From positions 248,001 to 312,000 of the forward strand of contig CAXXGT010000012.1 of assembly GCA_963664045.2 (NCBI GenBank): a stretch of 64,000 nucleotides of DNA. Reading direction: 5' to 3'. The notes below the pieces were generated by a model. It searched no databases, had not been told where the DNA came from, and was given only the letters and a program-made list of their open reading frames with translations. Numbering within the stretch: the stretch's first letter is position 1; each line of letters opens with the position of its first letter. The position numbers and the translations under genes are program-made. The stretch comes from JAPPHA01 sp963664045. Lineage in GTDB: Bacteria; Pseudomonadota; Alphaproteobacteria; Rhodobacterales; Rhodobacteraceae. Below are positions 8,602 through 16,469 of the stretch, in pieces.

Positions 8602-9630
8602 TCACGCCAGTTCGGCGATCTCGACCGTGCGCCGATCCTCGGCCGAGCGGGCGATGGCTTCGAGCACTTCGATATTGTGGACCATTTGCTCTGGCGTGAA
8701 CGGGTACTCCTCGGTGCCCGCGATTGCGGCAGCGAAGGCTTCGAGGTTGCGGACCACCGCGTCCTCCCACGCGAATTCCCAGCGCACCTTGTCCTGGCCC
8801 GTCTCCGACACCAGATAGTCCACCTTGCCGCCGGGCGTGTCTGGGTGGCTTTCGTTCAGCACCTCGATCCACTGCCTGGTTCCGAAGACGTGCATCCGGA
8901 TGAAATGAGGGGTGTGCAGAATAGCCGACAGCGTTGCCGTCATCCCTGCCTCGAAACCGAGCTGGGCGGTGACGACATCGCCTGTCTCCCATCCCAGCGA
9001 ACGGCTCGCGGTCATGGCCTGGACCGTCTCGACCCGCCCGAAGAAAGAGATCAGGAGATCGGTCAGGTGAATACCCATCGCGGTCATGCCCGCGGCGGGA
9101 GCAGCGGCCCTGGATGTGCGCCAGTCGCCTTTGGGCACGCCGATCAGCTTGTCATGTGAAAAGGCCGCCTCAGCGTGCATGATCGTGCCAGGCGCGCCTG
9201 CCTCGATAGCCGTCTTCAACGCGACCATCGCGGGTTCAAAGCGGCGCTCGTGCCCGATGCCGAGCTGAACGCCTGCCTGCTCGACCGCCGCCGCCGAGCG
9301 GCGTGCGCTCGCCGCCGTCAGGCCCAGGGGTTTTTCGCAGAAGACATGTTTTCCGGCGCTGGCGCAGGCGATCACCTGCTCCTCATGGACGAGATTCGGC
9401 GTGGTCAGCACAACCGCATCCACATCGTTTCGCGCCAGCACAGCGTCCAGGCCCGCCAGAGGTTCCAGTCCCTGCGCACGGACTTCGGCATGCACGGCCA
9501 CGGCCGGCTCGATCACGGCGGCAACAGTGATGCCGGGATGGCCCTTCAGCCGCTTCGCGATGTGGCTGCCCCACCAGCCGAAACCAGCGATGGCGATCCG
9601 GAGCGGGCAATCTTGGGAAGACGCGCTCAA
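8602..9630 (-). CDS. Gfo/Idh/MocA-family oxidoreductase
   Basis: This 342-residue protein has an N-terminal Rossmann domain (IAIAGFGWWGSHIAKRL, residues 11-27). It also has the family's EKPLGLT motif near residue 100, whose Lys is the usual catalytic base region. The C-terminal beta-sheet domain ends with the PF.PEQMV.NIEVLEAI.RSAE helix common to sugar dehydrogenases. Its start overlaps the end of the flavin reductase gene by 4 bp, so the two are translationally coupled. Substrate unknown. Confidence 0.9.
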   Translation of the reverse strand: MSASSQDCPLRIAIAGFGWWGSHIAKRLKGHPGITVAAVIEPAVAVHAEVRAQGLEPLAGLDAVLARNDVDAVVLTTPNLVHEEQVIACASAGKHVFCEKPLGLTAASARRSAAAVEQAGVQLGIGHERRFEPAMVALKTAIEAGAPGTIMHAEAAFSHDKLIGVPKGDWRTSRAAAPAAGMTAMGIHLTDLLISFFGRVETVQAMTASRSLGWETGDVVTAQLGFEAGMTATLSAILHTPHFIRMHVFGTRQWIEVLNESHPDTPGGKVDYLVSETGQDKVRWEFAWEDAVVRNLEAFAAAIAGTEEYPFTPEQMVHNIEVLEAIARSAEDRRTVEIAELA

Positions 9631-10157
9631 ACCGTTTCACCCAAAGACGTGAAACGACCGCGGAAGAACACCAGCGGGTTGCCGTCGCGGCTGTCGATGG
9701 CCCGGACGGAACCCACGACTATGTGGTGATCGCCACAGGGGATCATCCGTTTGGTGTCGCATTCCAATGTCGCGATTGCGCTGTCCAATACCGGAACTTC
9801 GCACCGGCCCCGCCGCCAGGAGACGCCGTCGAACTTGTTGTCCGAAGGACGTGCGAATTGCAGGATCCGGTCCTTGTCCTCTTCCGGCATGACATTGACT
9901 GCGAAGGCGCCATGGTGCTCGAAAGCAGTGCGCGATGGCGCGTTGGAAGCGATGCTCCACAGGATCTTGGGCGGATCAAGGGATACCGAAGAAAAGGAGT
10001 TCACCGCCAGCCCCACAGGCCTGGAGTCGTTGCCGCAGGTCGTCACCACTGCAACGCCGGTTGCGAAATGCCCAAGGACATCCCGAAGCTCACGCCGGGC
10101 AAAGGGAACCGGGTATGTGACGTGCGTGTTTATCGGCGCCGTCCTCCGTGCAGTCAC
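9627..10157 (-). CDS. Flavin reductase domain protein (HpaC/NmoB type)
   Basis: The protein supplies reduced FMN or FAD to a monooxygenase partner. The family core is clear: LRDVLGHFATGVAVVTT at the N-terminus, then the flavin-binding GLAVNSFSSVSLDPPKILWSI. A C-terminal GDHHIVVGSVRAID carries the conserved GDH of this fold. The start is uncertain. The frame remains open into the LysR gene, but a GTG at 10157 is the only plausible initiator close to the conserved domain, and it has a weak ribosome site. The obvious partner is the luciferase-like monooxygenase 1.1 kb away across the LysR gene. Confidence 0.85.
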   Translation of the reverse strand: MTARRTAPINTHVTYPVPFARRELRDVLGHFATGVAVVTTCGNDSRPVGLAVNSFSSVSLDPPKILWSIASNAPSRTAFEHHGAFAVNVMPEEDKDRILQFARPSDNKFDGVSWRRGRCEVPVLDSAIATLECDTKRMIPCGDHHIVVGSVRAIDSRDGNPLVFFRGRFTSLGETV

Positions 10158-10251
10158 AAGGATAGCGATCTGTGGGTGTTGAAAAACTAATAATTGATGA
10201 TGGCCTCGATCTGTTTTTCTGATATCGACGCGGATCTGAAAAGGGTTACCG
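10158..10251. promoter_or_regulatory. Divergent control region between flavin reductase and LysR gene
   Basis: This 94-bp AT-rich gap separates the divergent starts of the flavin reductase and the LysR regulator. That is the classic position for a LysR-type binding site controlling both directions. An AT-rich patch (CTAATAATTGATGATGG, about 10187-10203) is the best candidate, but I cannot define the operator precisely. Confidence 0.45.
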
Positions 10252-11196
10252 GTGAAACTACAGCATCTGAAATACTTCATCGCCGTGTTCGAGGAAGGGT
10301 CCTTCTCGGCCGGGGCGCAGCGCGTGAACGCAACGCAGTCAGGCCTGTCGATGCATGTGCGGCAGCTTGAGGACCGGTACCAGGTGCAATTGCTGTACCG
10401 CAGTTCCACGGGCGTCACACCGACCGAGGCAGGCAAAAGGTTCTATCGCGACGCGGTGCGGGTCATGCGCGCGGCGACCGAGGCAGAAGCCAACCTGCGC
10501 GCCATGTCGGGCGCGGTGACGGGGCATGTGACGGTGGGGCTGATGCCAACCTTTACGCGCGCGGTTCTGGGGCCGGCGCTGATGCGGTTCGCCAAGGATT
10601 TCCCCAATGTGAAGATCACGGTGCGCGAGGCCTATTCGGCCGAACTGTTCCGCCAGGTCCTCGCGGGCGAACTGGACTTCGCGGTCGTGCCCGCGTTCGA
10701 TGCCGACATGCGGTTGCGCGCGAGCCTGATGGGGACGGATCGAGAGTATCTCGTTGTCTCCTGCGAGAGCGGCATCGGGGCGGATTGTCCCGTGCGGCTG
10801 GCGGATCTTCCCCCCCTGGACCTTGTGCTGCCCACCCGTGAGAACGTCCGGCGGCGCAAGATCGATCAGTATCTCGCCACCCATGGGATCGAGACCGGAC
10901 GTCTGATTGAGCTCGATTCCATGTTCACGACGCTCGACCTCGTGGCGCGCTCCGATTGGGCAACGATCCTGCCCGGAATCCTGTGCCTGCCCGATCTGGC
11001 GGGTGTCCGGCGCCGGGTGATTCCGATCGCCGGGCCGGCACTGACTGTCGATTACCTTCGGATCGAGCCGGTTTCGGTGCCGCTGAGCGACGCGGGCCAG
11101 GCGTTCTGCGGTGTTCTCAATGGCGAACTCACGACGGCGCTGGACGAGTTCGACCAGGGAACGTCGGCGCCCCTCGCCTTCTATCGGGAAACCTGA
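10252..11196 (+). CDS. LysR-family transcriptional regulator
   Basis: This 314-residue protein has an N-terminal winged helix-turn-helix (LKYFIAVFEEGSFSAGAQRVNATQSGLSMHVRQLE) and a periplasmic-binding-protein-like effector domain from about residue 90. The sequence after the HTH has the usual linker helix. The start is GTG at 10252. It sits between the flavin reductase (divergent) and the monooxygenase-hydrolase pair (same strand). It therefore probably controls this small oxidative pathway in response to a pathway intermediate. Confidence 0.93.
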   Translation: MKLQHLKYFIAVFEEGSFSAGAQRVNATQSGLSMHVRQLEDRYQVQLLYRSSTGVTPTEAGKRFYRDAVRVMRAATEAEANLRAMSGAVTGHVTVGLMPTFTRAVLGPALMRFAKDFPNVKITVREAYSAELFRQVLAGELDFAVVPAFDADMRLRASLMGTDREYLVVSCESGIGADCPVRLADLPPLDLVLPTRENVRRRKIDQYLATHGIETGRLIELDSMFTTLDLVARSDWATILPGILCLPDLAGVRRRVIPIAGPALTVDYLRIEPVSVPLSDAGQAFCGVLNGELTTALDEFDQGTSAPLAFYRET

Positions 11197-11278
11197 TGGC
11201 GGCCATGAGCAACCATCATTTTCCGCCGGGGCGGCGGTGATGGATAATCCCGCTGGAAAGAGCCGTTCGGAGGGCCAG

Positions 11279-12373
11279 ATGGAGCTGTCATTTTTCACCA
11301 TGCCGATCCACCCTTTGGGCAAGGCGATCTCGCAATGCATCGCGGAGGATCGCGAAGCGTTCCTCCTGGCGGAGAAGCTGGGCTTTGCCGAGGCCTATTG
11401 CGGTGAGCACTCGACCGATCATGCGGAGATCATCACCTCGACGGTCGCCTTCCTTGCGAGCCTCGCCTATGAGACCAAGTCGATCCGTCTCGGCACGGGC
11501 ACCGTGAACCTTCCGAACTCGCACCCCGCCCGCGTGGCGGCCGAGGTGGCGATGCTTGATCACATGCTTGAGGGGCGCTTCATCTTCGGGATCTCGCCCG
11601 GCGGGCTGATGTCGGATGCCGAGGTGTTCGGCAATTTCGACCGGGACCGCAATGCCATGTTCGTCGAATGCATCGACATGGTGCTCGACATCTGGGCGGG
11701 CGAGGCGCCCTACAACCTGTCCGGTGCGTTCTACGAGGTCTCGACCGAGCGCACCATGATCCCCGAGATCGGCCAGGGCATGATTCTCAGGCCCTACCAG
11801 GATCCGCACCCGCCGATCGTCGGCACCGCGGTCGCGCCATTTTCCAGGGGTGTCACGGCGATGGCTGCGCGCGGCTGGGATCCGATTTCCGCGAACTTCC
11901 TGCTGCCCAGGTGGGTGGCGACGCATTGGCCGAACTATGTCGAGGGCTGCGCGCAGGGCGGGCGGGCGGCCGACGTCGCCAATTGGCGGGTGGCCAAGAA
12001 TATCTGCGTTGCGGACGACATGGCGACTGCGCGTGCCTATGCCCGCGACCCCGGCAGCCCGTATGTCCACTATTACGCGCAGCTTCTGACGAAGCTGGGG
12101 GCGGCCGGCCGCATGAACCTGTTCAAGGAGGATCAGAGCATGCCCGACGGCGCGGTGACGCTCGACGATGTGGTGGATCAGCTGGTGATTCATGGCGACC
12201 CGCCCTCGGTCGCGGAACAGCTTCTCGCGTTCCGCGATCAGGTTGGTGATTTCGGGAACCTGGTCTACGCGGGCCACGACTGGGCGGACCGCGACCTGGG
12301 CCGTCGGTCGATGATCCTGATGGCCGAAGAGGTCATGCCGCGGATCAACGCCGCAATCGGTGCCGCTTCATGA
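11279..12373 (+). CDS. LLM-class (luciferase-like) flavin-dependent monooxygenase
   Basis: This 364-residue TIM-barrel monooxygenase uses reduced flavin and oxygen. Family markers are GEHSTDHAEI near residue 40, IRLGTGTVNLPNSHPARVAAEVAMLDHMLEGRF (about 70-105) and the FGISPGG segment that follows. The ATG at 11279 has GGAGGG just upstream; an earlier ATG at 11240 is less well placed. The downstream hydrolase starts in a 4-bp overlap. With the flavin reductase at 9627-10157 it makes a two-component monooxygenase. The substrate is unknown; the hydrolase suggests a Baeyer-Villiger or ester-forming step. Confidence 0.9.
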   Translation: MELSFFTMPIHPLGKAISQCIAEDREAFLLAEKLGFAEAYCGEHSTDHAEIITSTVAFLASLAYETKSIRLGTGTVNLPNSHPARVAAEVAMLDHMLEGRFIFGISPGGLMSDAEVFGNFDRDRNAMFVECIDMVLDIWAGEAPYNLSGAFYEVSTERTMIPEIGQGMILRPYQDPHPPIVGTAVAPFSRGVTAMAARGWDPISANFLLPRWVATHWPNYVEGCAQGGRAADVANWRVAKNICVADDMATARAYARDPGSPYVHYYAQLLTKLGAAGRMNLFKEDQSMPDGAVTLDDVVDQLVIHGDPPSVAEQLLAFRDQVGDFGNLVYAGHDWADRDLGRRSMILMAEEVMPRINAAIGAAS

Positions 12374-13167
12374 GCAGGGCAGGCAGCCTCCGTGTTCGGG
12401 ACGGAACCCGGATTTCCTGGTCGGTGGCGGGGGATGGGCCCTGGCTGGTCCTGTCGAATTCGCTGGCATCGGATCGTGGCATGTGGCGGCGCCAGCTTGC
12501 GGAGCTGCAGGCGCGTTTCACGGTGCTTGGCTACGACACGCGCGGTCACGGGCAGAGCAGCGTCAGCGAGGACGAGTTCGGCTTCGATACGCTTGCAGCG
12601 GATGTCATCGCCTTGATGGACCATCTCGACATCGAGCGGGCGAGAATCATGGGGCTGTCGATGGGCGGCATGACCGGGCTTGCGCTCGCGCTTGCACATC
12701 CCGGCAGGGTCGAGCGTGTGGTCTGCTGCGATGCGCGGGCGGACGCGCCCGACGGTTTCAAGGCGATGTGGGACGGCAATATCGCGCTCCTGGATTCCGG
12801 CGGCATGGGCGCGGTTGCGGAGCGCACGATGCCACGGTGGTTCTCGCCGGCATTCCGGGCCGATCCCGCAAATGCCTCGTTGCTGACCTCGGTCCGGGAG
12901 ATGATCCTGCGAACGCCGCCCGAGGGCTACCGCAAGGCGGCGCGCTGTCTGCAGACGCTCGACCTGTTGCGGTCGCTCGGCCAGGTCAGGCGGCCCGTGC
13001 ACTTCATCGTGGGCGAGCTGGACCCCGGGGTTCCCCTGCCGGTGGTCCAGGACATGGCAGCCCGCGTTGCCGGAGCGCAGGTGCACGTCATTCCGGGTGC
13101 CGCGCATCTATCCAACCTGGAAAGCCCCGATGCGTTTCTTGCGGCGGCACTGGCGCAGCTGGCCTGA
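12370..13167 (+). CDS. Alpha/beta hydrolase (3-oxoadipate enol-lactonase-like)
   Basis: This 265-residue alpha/beta hydrolase has nucleophile elbow GLSMGGMTG (Ser about residue 96), an acid in VGELDPGVPL, and His in IPGAAHLSNLE. The arrangement, with LVLSNSLASDRGMW at the start, is that of PcaD-type lactonases and related carboxylesterases. It is translationally coupled to the luciferase-like monooxygenase (ATGA overlap), so it probably hydrolyses that enzyme's ester or lactone product. Confidence 0.88.
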   Translation: MSRAGSLRVRDGTRISWSVAGDGPWLVLSNSLASDRGMWRRQLAELQARFTVLGYDTRGHGQSSVSEDEFGFDTLAADVIALMDHLDIERARIMGLSMGGMTGLALALAHPGRVERVVCCDARADAPDGFKAMWDGNIALLDSGGMGAVAERTMPRWFSPAFRADPANASLLTSVREMILRTPPEGYRKAARCLQTLDLLRSLGQVRRPVHFIVGELDPGVPLPVVQDMAARVAGAQVHVIPGAAHLSNLESPDAFLAAALAQLA

Positions 13168-13793
13168 TCGTCACGACGGGCGTGGTCGGGTGGAAATCCG
13201 CACGGAAACAAAGCCTCGCGTCCGTGTTCCGATCGTGCATTGCGCGCAGAATCAAATTGGTAATCCACCTCGTTGGCCTCGCGTCAGGCCATGATCGCTT
13301 CGCCCATGTTCAGGCCGAGATTGGCTCGCCGCGGGATGTCGACATCCGGAAGCCATTCGATGGTGAACAGCGTCTGTTCGACCCGTCGGATTTCCCGGTG
13401 TGCGACGGCAAGTTCGTGTTGACGCGGATACGCGCCGAACTTCCGCAGGAGCCGGCTCGGCGCCATCCGGGCAAATGGCATGTTGTCAAAAACGACACGG
13501 CATCTCCTCGACAAGTGCCTGTCGACGAGGGAGGCGGGTAACTCCTTGGTCACCGCGGCGTCTCGGCCACTGCCGCAACGTCAGGGTCGAACTCGAAGGA
13601 GCATGCCGAAACCTGGTCGGGAAGCGGATAGAGCAACCCGGAGGCCACTTGACGATGAAGGACGGCAACCAATTGACAGATACCAGGAGCCTGATGTAAG
13701 AATCGCCAAGCTCGGTTTCCCAACCATCGCAAGAGCTTTTCTCACGTTTTCGTCAATCGTGCCGGGCTTCGGCACATCATGCTTGGTTTTCCG
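13168..13793. other. Gap between catabolic genes and rho, holding a Tn3 fragment
   Basis: No intact gene is visible in this 620-bp stretch. Its middle carries a decayed Tn3-family transposase fragment (listed separately). The right part should contain the rho promoter and leader. I see no clear terminator, RNA gene or repeats. Confidence 0.4.
13284..13553 (-). pseudogene. Tn3-family transposase (TnpA) fragment
   Basis: The 89-residue open frame contains LLRKFGAYPRQHELA..., then RRVEQTLFTIEWLPD and RRANLGLNMGEA. These match in order the C-terminal part of Tn3-family TnpA (family form: LLRKL.SYPRQN, GRIERTLF.L.WL.DP, RRR...GLNKGEA.NALARAVF). The frame stops right after GEA, where the family continues with NALARAVF. 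Only this short piece remains and no inverted repeat is visible nearby. It marks an old transposon insertion between the catabolic block and rho. Confidence 0.65.
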
Positions 13794-15083
13794 ATGACCC
13801 CAGATACCGCTACTCCCGAGGAATCCCTGACACTTTCCGATCTCAAGGCGAAAAGCCCGGCGGATCTGCTGAAGATGGCCAAGGAACTCGACCTCGAGAG
13901 CACGTCACCCATGCGCAAGGGTGAAATGATGTTCGCTATCCTCAAGGAAAAGGCAGACGATGGGGCCGAGATTTCGGGCGATGGTGTTCTCGAGGTGATG
14001 CAGGACGGATTCGGTTTCCTGCGTTCACCGGAAGCCAACTACCTCCCAGGACAGGAAGACATCTATGTCAGCCCGAGCCAGATCCGGAAATACTCCCTGA
14101 GAACGGGAGACACGGTGGAAGGGGTGATCCGGGCACCGCTTGAGAACGAACGCTACTTCGGTCTCGTCAGGGTAACCTCGATCAATTTCAGCGAACCTGG
14201 AGCTTCCAGGCACAAGGTTCATTTCGACAACCTGACTCCGCTGTACCCGGACACGCGGCTGAAAATGGAAATTCCCGAATTGGACGCCAAGGACAAGTCC
14301 GCGCGGGTCATCGATCTCGTGGCGCCGATCGGCAAGGGCCAGCGGTCGCTGATCGTTGCGCAACCAAGGACCGGGAAGACGGTCATACTTCAGAACATCG
14401 CTCATTCCATCGAGCAAAACCACCCGGAGTGCTACCTGATTGTCCTGCTGATCGACGAAAGGCCGGAAGAAGTCACCGACATGCAGCGTTCGGTCAAGGG
14501 CGAGGTCGTTTCATCGACCTTTGACGAACCGGCAACGCGCCATGTCGCCGTATCGGAAATGGTGATCGAAAAGGCCAAGCGACTCGTCGAACACAAGCGT
14601 GATGTGGTCATCCTGCTGGACTCCGTCACCCGTCTCGGACGTGCGTACAACACGGTTGTTCCGTCGTCGGGAAAAGTGTTGACCGGGGGCGTTGATGCCA
14701 ATGCGCTGCAGCGACCGAAAAGGTTCTTTGGCGCTGCGAGGAATATCGAGGAAGGTGGGTCGTTGACGATCATTGCGACGGCCCTGATCGACACCGGGTC
14801 GCGCATGGACGAAGTGATCTTCGAGGAATTCAAAGGCACGGGCAACTCCGAGATCGTGCTGGACAGAAAAGTCGCGGACAAGCGCGTTTTCCCTGCGATC
14901 GACATTCTGAAGTCCGGCACCCGGAAGGAAGACCTTCTTGTTGACAAGTCCGAGCTCACGAAAACTTTCGTGCTTCGACGAATCCTGAACCCGATGGGGA
15001 CGACCGATGCGATAGAGTTCCTGTTGGACAAGCTCAGAAAGACCAGGACCAACGCGGAGTTCTTCGATTCGATGAACACCTGA
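13794..15083 (+). CDS. rho: Transcription termination factor Rho
   Basis: This is a full-length Rho hexamer subunit, 429 residues from this start. The N-terminal RNA-binding domain includes the Rho-N helices (LTLSDLKAKSPADLLKMAKELDLE) and the cold-shock-like fold (GVLEVMQDGFGFLRSPEANYLPG). The ATPase has Walker A in IVAQPRTGKTVILQ and Walker B in LIVLLIDERPEEVTD. The Q-loop/R-loop region (DSVTRLGRAYN, then PSSGKVLTGGVDANAL) is complete. An in-frame ATG 15 bp upstream (13779) is an alternative start. It heads the rho-mnmE-mnmG-rsmG-parA-parB run. Confidence 0.97.
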   Translation: MTPDTATPEESLTLSDLKAKSPADLLKMAKELDLESTSPMRKGEMMFAILKEKADDGAEISGDGVLEVMQDGFGFLRSPEANYLPGQEDIYVSPSQIRKYSLRTGDTVEGVIRAPLENERYFGLVRVTSINFSEPGASRHKVHFDNLTPLYPDTRLKMEIPELDAKDKSARVIDLVAPIGKGQRSLIVAQPRTGKTVILQNIAHSIEQNHPECYLIVLLIDERPEEVTDMQRSVKGEVVSSTFDEPATRHVAVSEMVIEKAKRLVEHKRDVVILLDSVTRLGRAYNTVVPSSGKVLTGGVDANALQRPKRFFGAARNIEEGGSLTIIATALIDTGSRMDEVIFEEFKGTGNSEIVLDRKVADKRVFPAIDILKSGTRKEDLLVDKSELTKTFVLRRILNPMGTTDAIEFLLDKLRKTRTNAEFFDSMNT

Positions 15084-15147
15084 GAACAGGGGCGCCCTGG
15101 CCCGCTGTTGACACCACCTGGAAGGTCTCAGGTCCGGGACGACAGAC

Positions 15148-16452
15148 ATGTCTGCAGACACGATCTTCGCCTTGGCCTCCGCAAGGGGAAAGGCCGGGAT
15201 ATCCGTCGTCAGGATCTCGGGTCCGGATGCCTTTGCCGCGGCCGCCAGCCTGGGTGCAAAAGGCTTGGCCCCGAGGCATGCCGCGCTGCGGCAGATCCGA
15301 ACGAAAGACGGGATTGCCCTTGACGAGGCCATCGTGATCGCATTCGAGGCTCCCGGAAGCTTTACAGGCGAAAATATCATTGAAATACAAATACATGGCA
15401 GTATGGCGACGGTCAACGGCCTGCTCGGCGATCTGGCGCTGATGGATGGATTGCGAACAGCGGAACCCGGCGAGTTTACGCGGCGAGCAATGGAGAACGG
15501 GCGGCTGGATCTCAGCCAGGTCGAAGGGCTGGCAGACCTCATTGAAGCCGAAACCGAATACCAGCGCGTGCAGGCGTTGCACGTTCTTCAAGGGGGCCTC
15601 ACCGAGCTGGTGACCGGATGGCGGCGCGGCCTTGTCCGTGCCATGGCGCTCCTGGATGCAACCATCGATTTTCCGGACGAGGAGGATGCGCCGCTGGATC
15701 CTTCGGACGAGGTCGCGGCAATCCTGGATCGACTCGAAAGGCAATTCGGCCGCGAAATCGCGGGGTCCCGTGCCGCGGAAAGGTTGAGGGACGGATTCGA
15801 AGTCGCGATTGTCGGTCCGCCGAATGTCGGAAAGTCAACCTTGCTCAATGCTTTGGCCGGACGCGAAGCGGCCTTGACCTCTTCCCGTGCAGGAACCACA
15901 CGTGACGTGATCGAGGTCCGAATGGATGTCAGTGGAATTCCGGTCATGATCCTGGATACGGCGGGATTGCGAGATTCGGGAGATGAGCTGGAGGCACTCG
16001 GAATCGAGCGTGCCCGACGCCGCGCGGAGGAAGCGGATATTCGGATATTCCTCACGTTCGACGGCGAACCGGCAGGTTTGGGCGTCACGTGCGGGCCTGA
16101 AGACATCGTATGCGGGGGAAAGTGCGACGTCGTCAACACCGGCCAGGGTCTGGCAGTATCCGGGAAGACAGGAGAAGGCCTGGATGACCTGGTCCGCAGG
16201 ATCGAGGCTGTCCTGTCGCCAAGAATCGCTGTTTCCCGGGCCGCAATCCGTACGCGTCACCGAAACGCGATTTCTAGGGGATTGAAATCCCTGGTGATAG
16301 CCCGAGCCATGCTGTCAGACGCGCCTTTCGAGCCAGAACTTGTCCACGAACAACTGCGTGCCTGCGTTCATGCGTTGAATTCACTTCTCGGAAAAGTTGA
16401 TGTAGAGGATGTCCTTGACGAGATCTTCTCCAGTTTTTGCATGGGGAAGTGA
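15148..16452 (+). CDS. mnmE: tRNA uridine-5-carboxymethylaminomethyl modification GTPase MnmE
   Basis: MnmE, with MnmG, modifies wobble uridine 34 of certain tRNAs. The 434-residue sequence shows the folate-binding N-domain (GKAGISVVRISGPDA; GSFTGENIIEIQIHG). The helical domain is next, then an inserted G domain with P-loop GPPNVGKSTLLNAL (about 222-235) and the switch segment SSRAGTTRD. The C-terminal FCMGK carries the catalytic Cys, the family form being FCIGK. The G3 motif DTAGLRDSGD is also present. It lies 64 bp after rho and 17 bp before the preferred mnmG start. Confidence 0.97.
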   Translation: MSADTIFALASARGKAGISVVRISGPDAFAAAASLGAKGLAPRHAALRQIRTKDGIALDEAIVIAFEAPGSFTGENIIEIQIHGSMATVNGLLGDLALMDGLRTAEPGEFTRRAMENGRLDLSQVEGLADLIEAETEYQRVQALHVLQGGLTELVTGWRRGLVRAMALLDATIDFPDEEDAPLDPSDEVAAILDRLERQFGREIAGSRAAERLRDGFEVAIVGPPNVGKSTLLNALAGREAALTSSRAGTTRDVIEVRMDVSGIPVMILDTAGLRDSGDELEALGIERARRRAEEADIRIFLTFDGEPAGLGVTCGPEDIVCGGKCDVVNTGQGLAVSGKTGEGLDDLVRRIEAVLSPRIAVSRAAIRTRHRNAISRGLKSLVIARAMLSDAPFEPELVHEQLRACVHALNSLLGKVDVEDVLDEIFSSFCMGK

Positions 16453-16469
16453 GCAGTTCCAGGATCCAA

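Noticed and set aside
10339..11340. 333-residue minus-strand open frame
   Set aside because: Antisense shadow of the LysR gene; the plus-strand product has full family motifs and this one has none.
16437..16469. Extension of mnmG to an ATG at 16437
   Set aside because: It overlaps the mnmE end and has no ribosome site, while the ATG at 16470 has AGGA and the one at 16521 gives the usual length.
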